Origin: Flaviflexus equikiangi
Lineage (GTDB): Bacteria; Actinomycetota; Actinomycetes; Actinomycetales; Actinomycetaceae
Length of the DNA stretch: 64,000 bases
Assembly (NCBI RefSeq): GCF_014069875.1
Contig: NZ_CP059676.1
Coordinates: 1,364,001-1,428,000 of the forward strand
Direction: 5' to 3'
In this document: piece by piece, positions 1 to 8,659 of the stretch
How the letters are laid out: each line of letters starts with the position of its first letter
Numbering within the stretch: position 1 is the stretch's first letter
The notes under the pieces: generated by a model
What the model was told of the DNA's origin: nothing
The model's database searches: none
Seen by the model: only the letters and a program-made list of their open reading frames with translations
Position numbers and translations under genes: made by a program

Positions 1-284
1 ACGTCGCTCGCCGCGGCCAGCCCATCCTTCGTGATCTTGATGGCGCGCTGGACAGAATCGACGCTGAGAGCCGTACCGCCCCGGACGACGTCGATGAGTT
101 CGCTGATGAGCGAGGCGGCAAGGGAGACCGGCCCCTCGTCGCCGCTCACCGTGATCTCACGCTCGCGCACGTGGATGACGGCAGGGGCGAGACCTGTCTC
201 GAGAGCACGAAGGACCTCGTCCCTGTGCCCGAGAAGATTGATGAGCGGAACATCGCTCGGGACAGTGAGAACCTGTGTCGTCAC
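1..284 (-). CDS. PhoH family protein, 5' end only
   Basis: This is the N-terminal 94 codons of a PhoH-like ATPase; the rest lies beyond the left edge. It starts at a GTG (282-284) preceded by an AAGGAAGG ribosome binding site. The visible part reads as the small N-terminal domain of PhoH proteins, with a VPLINLLGHRDEVL segment and then a two-strand/helix region ending in RAIKITKDGLAAA, before the ATPase core. PhoH-like proteins are P-loop ATPases linked to RNA metabolism. The gene is 27 bases downstream of rsmE on the same strand, the usual actinobacterial order hrcA-dnaJ-rsmE-phoH. No Walker motif is visible because of the truncation, so the call rests on the N-terminal segment plus synteny. 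Confidence 0.8.
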   Translation of the reverse strand, partial: MTTQVLTVPSDVPLINLLGHRDEVLRALETGLAPAVIHVREREITVSGDEGPVSLAASLISELIDVVRGGTALSVDSVQRAIKITKDGLAAASD

Positions 285-311
285 GGTGTGCCTTCCTTGT
301 CTGGCGTCATT

Positions 312-1052
312 CTAGCGCCACGTCCCGCTGATCACCTGGAGGATAGTCGCAGCAACCGTACCCGCGGTACCTGATCGCAGGACGGAGTTGCCGAGGAGGA
401 CGGGCTCTCCCCCAGCCGCCACGAGGCCAGCCAGCTCCTCCTCGGAGATGCCGCCCTCGGGGCCGACAATGATCCAGAGCGGTCCAGGGACGCCGACTGT
501 CACGGAGGACAGGGTGGAGGTTGCCGTCTCGTGGCAGATGAAGACCCGTCCGCCCGCCTGTGTCACCGACCGGGCCCGGTCGTTCAGCTGCCTCGACGTG
601 ACGACATCGCTGACGCCGGGAAGGAATGCCTGGCGGGACTGCTTCATGGCCGAGAGGGCCACGTGGCGCCATTTCGCTGCGCCCTTCTCGCCCTTCGGCC
701 CCGACCATCGAACAATCGACCGATCAGCCTGCCACGGGACGATACCGGCGACACCCACCTCGACCGCCGATTCGATCGCGGCTTCGTCCCGCCCGCCCTT
801 GGCGAGAGCCTGGACGAGGGTGATGGGATGCTCCGGCCGAGGATCGACCCTGCGGCCGATGATGGTCCCGCGCAGCGATGACGGTGACACGCCCGTGACC
901 TCGACAGTCACCCTGCCACCATCGCCGTCGACAAGGTCGATCCGTTCGCCGACGGTCGTGCGCTTGACGTGGGCGTGGCGGGCCTCCTCGCCGAGGAGCT
1001 CCACCTCACCGCCGTCCGGCAGATCTGCGCAGTAGTAGACGGGAAGGGTCAC
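312..1052 (-). CDS. rsmE: 16S rRNA (uracil1498-N3)-methyltransferase RsmE
   Basis: A 246-residue SPOUT-class methyltransferase that methylates N3 of U1498 in 16S rRNA using SAM. The C-terminal half has the family signatures: [15 protein letters not shown] (about residues 182-196) and [16 protein letters not shown] (about 212-227), which build the trefoil-knot SAM site. The N-terminal part is the PUA-like RNA-binding domain, including HAHVKR near residue 27. It starts with GTG at 1052, and this GTGA overlaps the dnaJ stop, so translation is probably coupled to dnaJ. Length and order are typical for actinobacteria. It belongs to the hrcA-dnaJ-rsmE-phoH cluster and is probably co-expressed with heat-shock genes. 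Confidence 0.95.
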   Translation of the reverse strand: MTLPVYYCADLPDGGEVELLGEEARHAHVKRTTVGERIDLVDGDGGRVTVEVTGVSPSSLRGTIIGRRVDPRPEHPITLVQALAKGGRDEAAIESAVEVGVAGIVPWQADRSIVRWSGPKGEKGAAKWRHVALSAMKQSRQAFLPGVSDVVTSRQLNDRARSVTQAGGRVFICHETATSTLSSVTVGVPGPLWIIVGPEGGISEEELAGLVAAGGEPVLLGNSVLRSGTAGTVAATILQVISGTWR

Positions 1053-2161
1053 AGGAAGCGGTCCTTGAACCGGGTGAAGACCGATGCGCTCTCAGACATG
1101 AGCTTCGCATCCGGCTGGGTCTCCCCGCGGACCTCGGCAAGCTCGCGCAGCAGCTCTTTCTCCCGCGCGGAGAGCTTCGTGGGTGTCTGGACGTGAAGAT
1201 TGATGACAAGGTCTCCGCGGTCGTGCCGGTGGAGACGACCGACGCCCTTGCCCCGTACCCGCAGCGATACCCCGCTCGAGGTGCCGGGCTCGATCGTCAG
1301 CTCCTCCGGACCGTCGAACGATTCGATCGTCACAGTCGTTCCCAGGGCCGCGGCCGTCATCGGCACCTGGAGGTCGCAGACAAGATCGTCGCCCTGCCGT
1401 GTGAACTGCTCGTGGTCGGCGACATGGACCTCGATGAACAGGTCGCCCTGGGGGCCACCTGCTGGACCAACCTCGCCCTTGCCGGACATGCGGATCCGCA
1501 TGCCGTCTTCGATGCCGGCGGGGATGCGGACGGACAGTGTCTGCTGAGCCCTGACCCGGCCCTCGCCAGCGCAGTCGAGGCAGGGATCTGTGATGACGGT
1601 GCCGTGGCCCTGGCAGACTCCGCACGACGTTGTCGACATGACTTGGCCAAGGAACGAGTTCGTCACCTTCCGCACCGAACCCGACCCGCCACACGCCGTA
1701 CACGTCTGCGGCCCGGACCCTTCACGGGTACACGAACCCTGACATGTCGTACATCGCACGGCCGTCTCGACCGTGATGTCCGTATCGAGTCCGAACACGG
1801 CGTCCCTGAGCTCGATCTCGATGGGCACGAGTGCGTCTTGGCCGCGCCGGCCGCGCGGCACGGGACCGCGTGCGGCGGTCGCGCCGCCGAAGAACGTGTC
1901 GAAGATGTCCTGGAAGGAACCCCCGAAACCACCGGGAGCCCCGCCATTGCGCACGGCAGACTCCCCTCCCATGTCGTACAGGCGTCTCTTCTCCTCGTTG
2001 GAGAGGACCTCATAGGCGGCGGTCACGTCCTTGAACTCGCCCTCTTTGTCGGGACCCGCCACGTCCGGATGAAGCTTGCGTGCAAGTTTGCGGTATGCAC
2101 GTTTGATCTCGTCCTGCGTTGCACTGCGAGACACGCCAAGAATGTCGTAGTAGTCAGCCAC
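1049..2161 (-). CDS. dnaJ: Molecular chaperone DnaJ (DnaJ2 type)
   Basis: A 370-residue Hsp40 co-chaperone that stimulates DnaK ATPase and presents unfolded clients in the cytoplasm. The J domain occupies residues 1-70 with the HPD triad at 31-33. A Gly/Phe-rich linker follows ([17 protein letters not shown]). The zinc-binding region has four CxxCxGxG-type repeats: [24 protein letters not shown] and CLDCAGEG. The first lacks the last glycine but keeps both cysteines of the motif. The two beta-barrel client-binding domains follow. It lies 36 bases after hrcA, under the CIRCE operator, and overlaps rsmE by 4 bases. Actinobacteria often have one dnaJ with dnaK-grpE and a second with hrcA; this is the hrcA-linked copy. 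Confidence 0.96.
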   Translation of the reverse strand: MADYYDILGVSRSATQDEIKRAYRKLARKLHPDVAGPDKEGEFKDVTAAYEVLSNEEKRRLYDMGGESAVRNGGAPGGFGGSFQDIFDTFFGGATAARGPVPRGRRGQDALVPIEIELRDAVFGLDTDITVETAVRCTTCQGSCTREGSGPQTCTACGGSGSVRKVTNSFLGQVMSTTSCGVCQGHGTVITDPCLDCAGEGRVRAQQTLSVRIPAGIEDGMRIRMSGKGEVGPAGGPQGDLFIEVHVADHEQFTRQGDDLVCDLQVPMTAAALGTTVTIESFDGPEELTIEPGTSSGVSLRVRGKGVGRLHRHDRGDLVINLHVQTPTKLSAREKELLRELAEVRGETQPDAKLMSESASVFTRFKDRFL

Positions 2162-2197
2162 TAAAGCCGGTTCTTTCTCATCGGGAACTGTTGAATA

Positions 2198-3196
2198 TCA
2201 GGATCCGAGGATCCTGGTCAAGTATCGGGCCACCGCGCGCACGCTCACCATGGCACCTGGGTAATCCATTCGCGTCGGGCCGACGATGCCAAGCCGAGCG
2301 GTCCCGGCACCACCGTAGGTGGATGTGACGATCGAGGCCTCGGAGAGGCCCTCGTCATTGTTCTCCGAACCGATCGTAATAGCAAGATCGCCGCTCACCT
2401 CCGCGAAGAGGCGCAGCAGCACCACCTGCTCTTCGAGCGCCTCGAGGACGGGGGTGATGGTGTGGGTGAAGTCGATGTTCGTCCGGGCCAGGTTCGCGGT
2501 GCCTGCCATGACCAGGCGCTCCTCGACATCGTCCGTCATCACGTCCTTGAGCACGGCAATGATGGAACCTGCACGCTGCCTGTCCGCCGGGGACAGTGTG
2601 TCGTCGTCGAAACCCGACTCTGCGATATCGGGACCCGATTTGTTGACGAAGGACGCGTTGAGCCTGCTCGAGAGGTCAACAGCCTGCGGGTCGGTCAAGC
2701 CGACCTCGATGCTGCGCTGCTCGACCGTGCCCGAATCGGTGATCACGATCAGGAAGGAGTGATGGTCAGAGATCGGCACGAGCTCGATATGCCTGACCGT
2801 GCTGCGCTCCCGCGTGGGGTACTGCACCACGGCGACCTGCTTCGTGAGCTGAGCCAACAGCCGGCCCGCACGGAACAGCACATCATCGACGTCGACCGCC
2901 CCTTCCAGCCACGTCTCGATCGCCTTCTTCTCAGCAGGAGACATGGGTTTGACCTGGGAGATCGTGTCGACGAATGCTCGATATCCGCGATCGGTCGGGA
3001 CCCGCCCAGCCGACGTATGCGGCTGATGGATGAGACCGACCTCTTCCAACGCTGCCATGTCGTTGCGGATCGTCGCAGAGGACACGTCAAAACCGTGCCT
3101 GTCCGCAATGGCCTTCGACCCAACAGGTTCGCGGGTCTGCACATAGTCCTGGACAATGGCCTGCAAAACCTTCAGTCTTCTCTCGTCGCTCCGCAC
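2198..3196 (-). CDS. hrcA: Heat-inducible transcription repressor HrcA
   Basis: HrcA represses class I heat-shock genes by binding CIRCE. The N-terminal winged helix (about residues 1-75) contains DERRLKVLQAIVQDYV, SSATIRNDMAALEEVGLI and HTSAGRVPTDRGYR, all typical of the family; a GAF-like dimerisation and regulatory domain follows. A longer reading frame begins at an ATG at 3223, but that ATG lies in the spacer of the CIRCE operator. The GTG at 3194-3196 has a strong GGAAGGGGG site five bases upstream, giving a 332-residue protein starting at the conserved RSDERRL. I therefore use the GTG. The gene heads the hrcA-dnaJ-rsmE-phoH run and is autoregulated by inference. Confidence 0.95.
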   Translation of the reverse strand: MRSDERRLKVLQAIVQDYVQTREPVGSKAIADRHGFDVSSATIRNDMAALEEVGLIHQPHTSAGRVPTDRGYRAFVDTISQVKPMSPAEKKAIETWLEGAVDVDDVLFRAGRLLAQLTKQVAVVQYPTRERSTVRHIELVPISDHHSFLIVITDSGTVEQRSIEVGLTDPQAVDLSSRLNASFVNKSGPDIAESGFDDDTLSPADRQRAGSIIAVLKDVMTDDVEERLVMAGTANLARTNIDFTHTITPVLEALEEQVVLLRLFAEVSGDLAITIGSENNDEGLSEASIVTSTYGGAGTARLGIVGPTRMDYPGAMVSVRAVARYLTRILGS

Positions 3197-3209
3197 GCCA
3201 TCCCCCTTC

Positions 3210-3236
3210 CTTGCACTCGACATGCCCGAGTGCTAA
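3210..3236 (-). promoter_or_regulatory. CIRCE operator (HrcA binding site)
   Basis: The right arm GAGTGCTAA (3228-3236) is identical to the CIRCE consensus. It is separated by exactly 9 bases from a left arm CTTGCACTC (3210-3218) that matches TTAGCACTC at 7 of 9 positions. The element is 14 bases upstream of the hrcA GTG and within 50 bases of the divergent DUF3097 promoter. The placement supports autorepression of hrcA-dnaJ. Confidence 0.93.
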
Positions 3237-3262
3237 TTCTACGCATGAATCGATTTAATGCC

Positions 3263-3277
3263 TACCCTGGACCCGTG
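3263..3277 (+). promoter_or_regulatory. Probable leaderless promoter of the DUF3097 gene
   Basis: A TACCCT hexamer (TANNNT type -10, 3263-3268) is followed after exactly 6 bases by a GTG codon. This is the spacing of actinobacterial leaderless promoters, and no ribosome binding site precedes the GTG. It supports 3275 as the start of the following gene rather than the ATG at 3245. Confidence 0.55.
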
Positions 3278-4138
3278 AGAGCTTCGCGACCAGCTGACAG
3301 ATACGGCAGGGATGTCCTGTCGTCACCGCGCACCACCAGCCGCCTTCGTGCCCAGCGGGACGTCCCCGCAACCCCCGGGCTCGTTCTCGAGGACGTCGAG
3401 AGCGGCTTCGTCGGGGAGATCGTCGACGTCGGGAAGGTTGCGGGCGAACTCCTCCTCACCCTCGAAGGGCGCGGCGGAGCACGCCGCCGGTTCCCGCTCG
3501 GGCCCGGCTTCTGGATCGATGGCGAACCCGTCAGGATCGTCCCGCCGCCGCGCGCCGCACCCGAGCGGCCCACCGAACTCACAGCATCCGGGTCGATCCG
3601 TGTCCGCAAGAAGGCGACCACCATCCTGCCCTCCCGCATGTGGGTCGAAGGCAAGCACGACTGGCAGCTGATCGACAAAGTGTGGGGTGAAGACCTGCGG
3701 CTCGAGGGGATCGCCGTCGAGGAGCTGGCGGGTGTCGACCATCTGGCCGAGATGCTGGCCGATTTCAAGCCTGGGCCCGGTCGGCGTGCCGGCGTGCTCG
3801 TCGACCATCTCCTGCCCGGCACGAAAGAGAGCCGCCTCGTCGAGGAGGCCCTCGCACGCCACGGCAACGGGCATGTCCTCGTCCTCGGCCATCCCTACGT
3901 CGACGTGTGGCAGGCCATCAAACCCGGCAGGGTCGGGCTCACGGCCTGGCCCCACATCCCCAAGGGCACGGACATCAAGGCCGGCAGCCTCGCGGCCCTT
4001 GGGCTTCCGCACGAGAGCCTCGAAGACATCGGCATCGGCTGGTCCAAGATCCTCGGCCGGGTCCGCAACTGGAAGGATCTCGAGCCTTCCCTCCTCGGCA
4101 GGGTCGAAGAGCTCATCGACTTCCTCACGCAGGGCTGA
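3275..4138 (+). CDS. DUF3097 family protein
   Basis: A 287-residue protein of a family almost confined to actinobacteria; its function is not established. The N-terminal DRYGRDVLSS segment and the long conserved block with RMWVEGKHDWQLIDKVWG, LEGIAVEELAGVDHLAEML and AGVLVDHLLPGTKESRLVEE identify the family. The VEGKHD and VDHL motifs resemble the glutamate and acidic motifs of Toprim domains, so a nucleic-acid role is possible, but that is inference. It is divergent from hrcA. The start is uncertain: an in-frame ATG at 3245 would add 10 residues, while the GTG fits the leaderless promoter and leaves the conserved DRYGRDVL near the N-terminus, as in relatives. Confidence 0.85.
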   Translation: MRASRPADRYGRDVLSSPRTTSRLRAQRDVPATPGLVLEDVESGFVGEIVDVGKVAGELLLTLEGRGGARRRFPLGPGFWIDGEPVRIVPPPRAAPERPTELTASGSIRVRKKATTILPSRMWVEGKHDWQLIDKVWGEDLRLEGIAVEELAGVDHLAEMLADFKPGPGRRAGVLVDHLLPGTKESRLVEEALARHGNGHVLVLGHPYVDVWQAIKPGRVGLTAWPHIPKGTDIKAGSLAALGLPHESLEDIGIGWSKILGRVRNWKDLEPSLLGRVEELIDFLTQG

Positions 4139-4250
4139 CCCGCGGCCCTCATCTCAGGCGGGATACCGCTGCAAGCTCTAGATTCTCGGTCGCACACTGG
4201 TTAGGTTGAGCACAACACGCGTTGGGTTCGAGCACGACAAGGGAGTTGCG

Positions 4251-5960
4251 ATGAACACGAGTTGGGATGAGACATTCGATGTCGTCATCGTCGGCAGCGG
4301 CACAGGCCTCTTTGCGGCAATGATGTCGGCTCGGCGGGGGCTGAGCACGCTTGTCGTCGAAAAGGACGAACGCTTCGGCGGTTCGACCGCACTGTCGGGA
4401 GGAGGCATGTGGCTCCCCGGCAACAGGATCGTCGCGCGGGACGGAGTGAAGGACACGCGCGAACGTGCCGAACGCTACCTGCGCGGCATTGTCGACGGCG
4501 TGTCTCCCGAGGAGAGGTGGCAGACGCATCTGGACTATGGTGCGGCAGTTGCCGATGCGATCGAGGAGAACACGAGCCTGAGGCTCGAGACGATGCGGGA
4601 GTATGCGGACTATTTCTCGGACGAGCCGGGCGGCTCGAGCGGCGGACGGTCTGTCGAACCCTCCCCCTTCGATCTGAACACTCTCGGCTCGGGATCTGAC
4701 ATGATTCTCACCGGCACCCTGTCAGCCCCGATTCCCATGCCGATCACAGGAGGGGACTTCAAATGGATGAACCTCATGTCGCGCAAGCCGGGCAAGGCAG
4801 TTCCACGGATTGTGCGGCGCGTCCTCCAGGGGCTTGGTGGTCTCGCCCTCGGAAAGAACTATGTTGCCGGTGGACTCGCACTCGCTGCGGGACTATACGA
4901 CGGCGCGGTCAAGGCGGGTGCCACCCTGTGGAACTCGACTCCGCTCACGGATCTGATCATCGAGGATGGTGCTATCCGGGGGATCGTCGTGGACCACGGC
5001 GGTCGACAGCTCAGGATCGGAGCGGAACGCGGAGTCATTCTTGCGGCCGGGGGCTTCGACCGTGACATGGCAAGCAGGAAACGTTACCAGTCTGAGGCCA
5101 TTGAACCGGGCTGGCAGTTCGGCGCTCCGGGCAACACGGGGGATCTGCTCGGACTGGCCGAGAAGCACGGTCTCGCCCTTGCCCTCCTCGACAAGGCGTG
5201 GTGGTTCCCCGCTATTCCAGAGCTCGCGCCCGGCTCGGGACCCATCGTCCTGCTGGCTGAACGATCCCTGCCGGGCTCCCTCATCGTCGACAGGAGCGGT
5301 CACCGCTTCTTCAACGAATCCGTCAACTACATGACGGCGGGCGAAGAGATGCTCGGGTTGGACGACGGACAGCCGCCTCACCTGCCGGCGTGGATGATCG
5401 TCGACAGCGACTTCGTCAAGGCGTATGTCATGGGCGGAGTGAAGATGCCGGGCATGAGCATACCGCGCGCCTGGTTCGATGCCGGGGTCGCCTTCTCGGC
5501 GCCAAGCATCGAGGAACTCGGACGAATCATCGGAACCACGGATCTTCCCGGCGGGGTGGCACGCTTCAACGTACTCGCCGCGCAGGGCAACGACGATGAT
5601 TTCGGCCGCGGTCGGACAGCCTACGACCGCTACTACGGAGACCCGACAGTCACCCCCAACCCCAATCTCAGGCCGCTGTCTCCCCACGGACCATACTTTG
5701 CGCTCTCCGTCGTCCCCGGGGATCTGGGAACGTGCGGCGGACTCCAGGCCGACGAGCATGCCCGCGTCCGCTCGGTGGACGGCAGCATCGTGCCGGGTCT
5801 CTATGCGATCGGGAACGCGGCCGCGAACGTTTTCGGTGGGGTCTATCCGGGCCCCGGCGCCACCATCGGCCAGGGCCTGACGCTGGGATATGCGGCCGTC
5901 CTCGACATCGCCGGAGGCGAGAGTCGACAACGGGACAGATTCACTCCCGCAGAGAGCTGA
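4251..5960 (+). CDS. FAD-dependent dehydrogenase, 3-ketosteroid 1-dehydrogenase-like
   Basis: A 569-residue flavoprotein of the succinate dehydrogenase/fumarate reductase/KstD superfamily. The N-terminus has the dinucleotide-binding motif VVIVGSGTGLFAAM (about residues 11-24), then VVEKDERFGGSTALSGGGMWLPGN, typical of 3-oxosteroid 1-dehydrogenase and related FAD-binding dehydrogenases. The C-terminus has GLYAIGNAAANVFGGVYPGPGATIGQGLTLGYAA, which closes the FAD site. The ATG at 4251 follows AAGGGAG at good spacing; the longer frame from 4206 has no such site. Substrate cannot be assigned: no other steroid catabolism gene is in the window, so a KstD name would be over-precise. It is convergent with hemW. 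Confidence 0.85.
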   Translation: MNTSWDETFDVVIVGSGTGLFAAMMSARRGLSTLVVEKDERFGGSTALSGGGMWLPGNRIVARDGVKDTRERAERYLRGIVDGVSPEERWQTHLDYGAAVADAIEENTSLRLETMREYADYFSDEPGGSSGGRSVEPSPFDLNTLGSGSDMILTGTLSAPIPMPITGGDFKWMNLMSRKPGKAVPRIVRRVLQGLGGLALGKNYVAGGLALAAGLYDGAVKAGATLWNSTPLTDLIIEDGAIRGIVVDHGGRQLRIGAERGVILAAGGFDRDMASRKRYQSEAIEPGWQFGAPGNTGDLLGLAEKHGLALALLDKAWWFPAIPELAPGSGPIVLLAERSLPGSLIVDRSGHRFFNESVNYMTAGEEMLGLDDGQPPHLPAWMIVDSDFVKAYVMGGVKMPGMSIPRAWFDAGVAFSAPSIEELGRIIGTTDLPGGVARFNVLAAQGNDDDFGRGRTAYDRYYGDPTVTPNPNLRPLSPHGPYFALSVVPGDLGTCGGLQADEHARVRSVDGSIVPGLYAIGNAAANVFGGVYPGPGATIGQGLTLGYAAVLDIAGGESRQRDRFTPAES

Positions 5961-5968
5961 TCACCGTC

Positions 5969-7201
5969 TCACTCCCACAGAGAACGGATCACCGTATCGG
6001 CGAGGAGCCGACCCTTGAGGGTGAGTACCATGCGCCCCTCGGCGAGACGATGAGGTTGGAGAAGGCCGTCGGACGCGAGGAGCATCGTCACATGCCTGCG
6101 CTTCGCGAGCGCGGCGCGGGCGGGCGCCTGGCCGGGTTTGGCGATACCGGCGGTGAGAGGCAGTCCCTCCGCGAGACGGATCCCCAGCATGATGTCTTCC
6201 TCGGCCCGCTCGCGAGGAGTGAGGATCTCTCGGGCAGCGGCCGGTGATTCGCCTGCCTGGAGGCGGGCTGACCAGGCGCGCGGATGCTTGACGTTCCAGA
6301 AGCGGGTGCCGTTGATGTGGGAGTGGGCGCCCGGTCCGAAACCCCACCAGTTGTCGTTTCGCCAGTAGGCGATGTTGTGTCGCGCCTCGTGGCCAGGCTT
6401 CGCCCAGTTAGACACCTCATACCAGGCGTAGCCTGCCGCCGAGAGCATACTGTCGGCGATTTCGTATTTCGCCGCGAGATCGTCAGGATCCGTATCGGGG
6501 AGGAGCCCGCGCTTCACCTGCTGACCCATCTTCGTTCCCGGCTCGATGCCCAAGCCATAGGCCGAGATGTGGTCCGGCTCCATCGCGATCGCCTCGCTGA
6601 GCGAGAGCCGCCAATCGTCGAGAGACTCCCCCGGCGTGCCATAGATGAGGTCGAGCGAGGCGGACAGCCCAGCATCCCGAGCCCAGTCGCGCACGAGCGG
6701 AACTCTCGCTGGCGTGTGGAGCCTGTCGAGGGTCGCGAGAACGTGGGGCACTGCCGACTGCATCCCGATCGACACTCGCGTGAACCCTGCCTCCTTCAAC
6801 GTGTGAAGGTAGTCCCCGTCGACGGTTTCCGGGTTCGCTTCGGTTGTCACCTCCGCAGCTTCCTCAAGGCCGAACACGAGGTCGAGGACGCCGAGAATAT
6901 GTGCCAGCTGGGAGGCTTGGAGGAAGGTGGGTGTGCCGCCGCCGAAGAAGACGGTCTGGAGGGGCCGTCCGCCCTCGAGCACGGTACCCGCCAGGGCTAT
7001 CTCCCCGAGGAGCTGCGTGTCGTATTCGCGCGGGGTCGCGCCAGCACCGAGCTCGTTCGAGGTGTACGTGTTGAAGTCGCAGTAGCCGCACCGCACCTGA
7101 CAGAACGGGACGTGCACGTAGGCGGAGAGGGGCCTCTCCATCGAAACGTCGTCCAGCCTGCCATCGCGCGGAGCGTCCTCACCGTCGGGAAGATCAGCCA
7201 C
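5969..7201 (-). CDS. hemW: Radical SAM heme chaperone HemW (oxygen-independent coproporphyrinogen oxidase-like)
   Basis: A 410-residue radical SAM protein. The cluster motif is HVPFCQVRCGYCDFN, whose CxxxCxxC binds the 4Fe-4S cluster and whose following CDF-type residues mark HemW. FFGGGTPTFL and the C-terminal HemN_C region follow. HemW proteins bind and transfer heme; most are not coproporphyrinogen dehydrogenases despite old annotation. The reading frame extends to 7330, but GTG 7201 has a GAGG site six bases upstream and overlaps the trmB stop by 8 bases, which fits coupled translation. An internal ATG (MERPLSAY) is a possible alternative. The lepA-to-hemW order is typical of actinobacteria. 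Confidence 0.93.
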   Translation of the reverse strand: MADLPDGEDAPRDGRLDDVSMERPLSAYVHVPFCQVRCGYCDFNTYTSNELGAGATPREYDTQLLGEIALAGTVLEGGRPLQTVFFGGGTPTFLQASQLAHILGVLDLVFGLEEAAEVTTEANPETVDGDYLHTLKEAGFTRVSIGMQSAVPHVLATLDRLHTPARVPLVRDWARDAGLSASLDLIYGTPGESLDDWRLSLSEAIAMEPDHISAYGLGIEPGTKMGQQVKRGLLPDTDPDDLAAKYEIADSMLSAAGYAWYEVSNWAKPGHEARHNIAYWRNDNWWGFGPGAHSHINGTRFWNVKHPRAWSARLQAGESPAAAREILTPRERAEEDIMLGIRLAEGLPLTAGIAKPGQAPARAALAKRRHVTMLLASDGLLQPHRLAEGRMVLTLKGRLLADTVIRSLWE

Positions 7202-7943
7202 GGTAGACCTCGAGATCGTGGATCCGCCGGTTCTCGCCGAGGCCGCGGGTCTCGAAGCGGGTGGTGATGCGGCCCTCCCAGCGGGGGGCGAATCCGCCGA
7301 CGATCCCCTCATCACCCGGGTCATCCTCATCGATACGCTGGCCGGCGTGAGGGTTGACGAGTTCCGGAACCGCGGCGATCGCGTCCCTCATCTGCCACGC
7401 GTAATCGTCCCAGTCCGTTGCAAGGCGCCACACACCCCCGGTGGGGAGGATGTCGGCAACGATCTGGGCGAAGCTGGGCGTGACGAGCCGCCGCTTCCGG
7501 TGGCGGGCCTTCTGCCACGGGTCGGGGAAGAACGTCCACACTTCGACCGGTTTCTCACCCTGCCCGAACAGCAGGGGCAGTGCGACAACGGCGTCAGCGT
7601 TCAGCAGCCGGACATTGTCGACGCCCTCTCGAACGATTCTGGAGACGGAGGAGGCGACTCCGGGCCACCACACTTCGAGGGCCAGATAGTTGTTCTCGGG
7701 ATGCTCTTTGGCGTGGGCAACGATCTGATCGCCGGCCCCTGCACCGATCTCGACGATCAGGGGGGCCTGCCTGCCGAACGATTCCTCGAGACGAGGCCGC
7801 TCAGTCAGCACATACGTGTCGTCGATCTCTGCATCGATGATGTAGGTCGCTCCGTGGGCGCGCAGCGCGCGCTCCTGCCGTTCGGGTATACGCCCGCTCC
7901 GCGGCACGAAGCTCGTGATTCGACGATGGCGCTTCTCTGTCAC
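7194..7943 (-). CDS. trmB: tRNA (guanine-N7-)-methyltransferase TrmB
   Basis: A 249-residue class I SAM methyltransferase that makes m7G46 in tRNA. The family motifs are present: IVEIGAGAGDQIVAHA (SAM-binding loop), NNYLALEVWWPGV, NVRLLNADAV, and VWTFFPDPWQKARHRKRRLV, the diagnostic FPDPW block with the RHxKRR tRNA-binding patch. Near the C-terminus TRFETRGLGENRRIHDLEVYR matches the conserved T-x-FE ending. It starts at GTG 7943 and overlaps the upstream MOSC gene stop as GTGA, so it is coupled to it; hemW begins inside its last codons. Confidence 0.95.
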   Translation of the reverse strand: MTEKRHRRITSFVPRSGRIPERQERALRAHGATYIIDAEIDDTYVLTERPRLEESFGRQAPLIVEIGAGAGDQIVAHAKEHPENNYLALEVWWPGVASSVSRIVREGVDNVRLLNADAVVALPLLFGQGEKPVEVWTFFPDPWQKARHRKRRLVTPSFAQIVADILPTGGVWRLATDWDDYAWQMRDAIAAVPELVNPHAGQRIDEDDPGDEGIVGGFAPRWEGRITTRFETRGLGENRRIHDLEVYRG

Positions 7944-8572
7944 AGGGTCTCCCTCAACTCGCGTGGCATGTGTTTGATCAGGTACGGGGCTAGCGTGATA
8001 TCGCCGCTCCGATGGGCCGCAACGAGTCGCGGTGCTGGTTCGGGACGTTCACGGAACCACTCCCCGACTGTCACGCCATGGGAGGGCACGCTGAGGGTCT
8101 CGAGGATGTCACCGGCCTGCGCCACTCCGGGATCGATGACACGGAAGTAGGCGCCTGACCGGCCGCGTGCCATGAAGCGTGCGATCCAGTCCTCGTCCCC
8201 GCGCCACCACGCGAACGTCCGGCAGGGTGTGCGGCAGCCGGTCGCTTCGAGGAGTGCTGAGCCGAAGCGGTAGCGGCTACCGATGACGATCTCATCGACA
8301 TCACCGTCCACCCGCAGGTTCTCTCCGAAGATCCCGGGCTTCAGATCCTCGCCGCTCTGCGCCCACCACGCCATTTCCGCGTTCGACATGGCATAGACAG
8401 CCTTGTCCAACCCTCCGTGGTTGGCTCGGTCGCACTGGACGTCACCCCACACGCCATAGCGTCCGATCTTGACCGGCCCCGTGACGGGCCGCTTATCGAT
8501 CCCGGTCACCCCGACTCTGCCGATATCGACAGGGACGAGGCGCGAGGCCGTGCAGATGTGAGTGACCAGCAT
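7940..8572 (-). CDS. MOSC domain-containing protein
   Basis: A 210-residue MOSC-domain protein of the YiiM type. MOSC domains occur in molybdenum cofactor sulfurases and related proteins and are thought to handle sulfur or bind Moco. Visible motifs are GDVQCDRANHGGLDKAVYA, PGIFGENLRVDG and the cysteine-containing segment GCRTPCRTFAWW, which carries the conserved MOSC cysteine. The ATG at 8572 uses a GAGAGG site that overlaps the end of the upstream 26-codon ORF. It overlaps trmB by 4 bases. No molybdenum enzyme or Moco synthesis gene is nearby, so the partner is unknown. Confidence 0.88.
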   Translation of the reverse strand: MLVTHICTASRLVPVDIGRVGVTGIDKRPVTGPVKIGRYGVWGDVQCDRANHGGLDKAVYAMSNAEMAWWAQSGEDLKPGIFGENLRVDGDVDEIVIGSRYRFGSALLEATGCRTPCRTFAWWRGDEDWIARFMARGRSGAYFRVIDPGVAQAGDILETLSVPSHGVTVGEWFRERPEPAPRLVAAHRSGDITLAPYLIKHMPRELRETL

Positions 8573-8578
8573 GGAGTG

Positions 8579-8659
8579 TCACCTCTCGGATGGTGGGTTG
8601 GCCCTGCCCCAGATGATGACGACGACGATGATGATGACGGCGAGAAGAAGCCACTTCAT
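8579..8659 (-). CDS. 26-residue single-span membrane peptide coupled to lepA
   Basis: A small ORF, too short for routine gene calling. It begins [16 protein letters not shown], a 15-16 residue hydrophobic stretch, and ends with the polar tail [10 protein letters not shown]. Its ATG overlaps the lepA stop as ATGA, so translation by termination-reinitiation is plausible, and its end carries the ribosome binding site of the MOSC gene. It fills the gap between lepA and MOSC exactly. I see no recognised family. Conservation of this micro-ORF in relatives would decide whether it is a real gene. Confidence 0.55.
   Translation of the reverse strand: MKWLLLAVIIIVVVIIWGRANPPSER

Noticed and set aside
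2462-3274. An N-terminal extension of DUF3097 that would make a 558-residue protein
   Set aside because: The extension lies antisense inside hrcA; the conserved family N-terminus and a leaderless promoter place the start at 3275.
4188-4220. A possible DtxR box (TTAGGTTGAGC) upstream of the flavin dehydrogenase gene
   Set aside because: Only one half-site resembles the consensus; the second half is missing.
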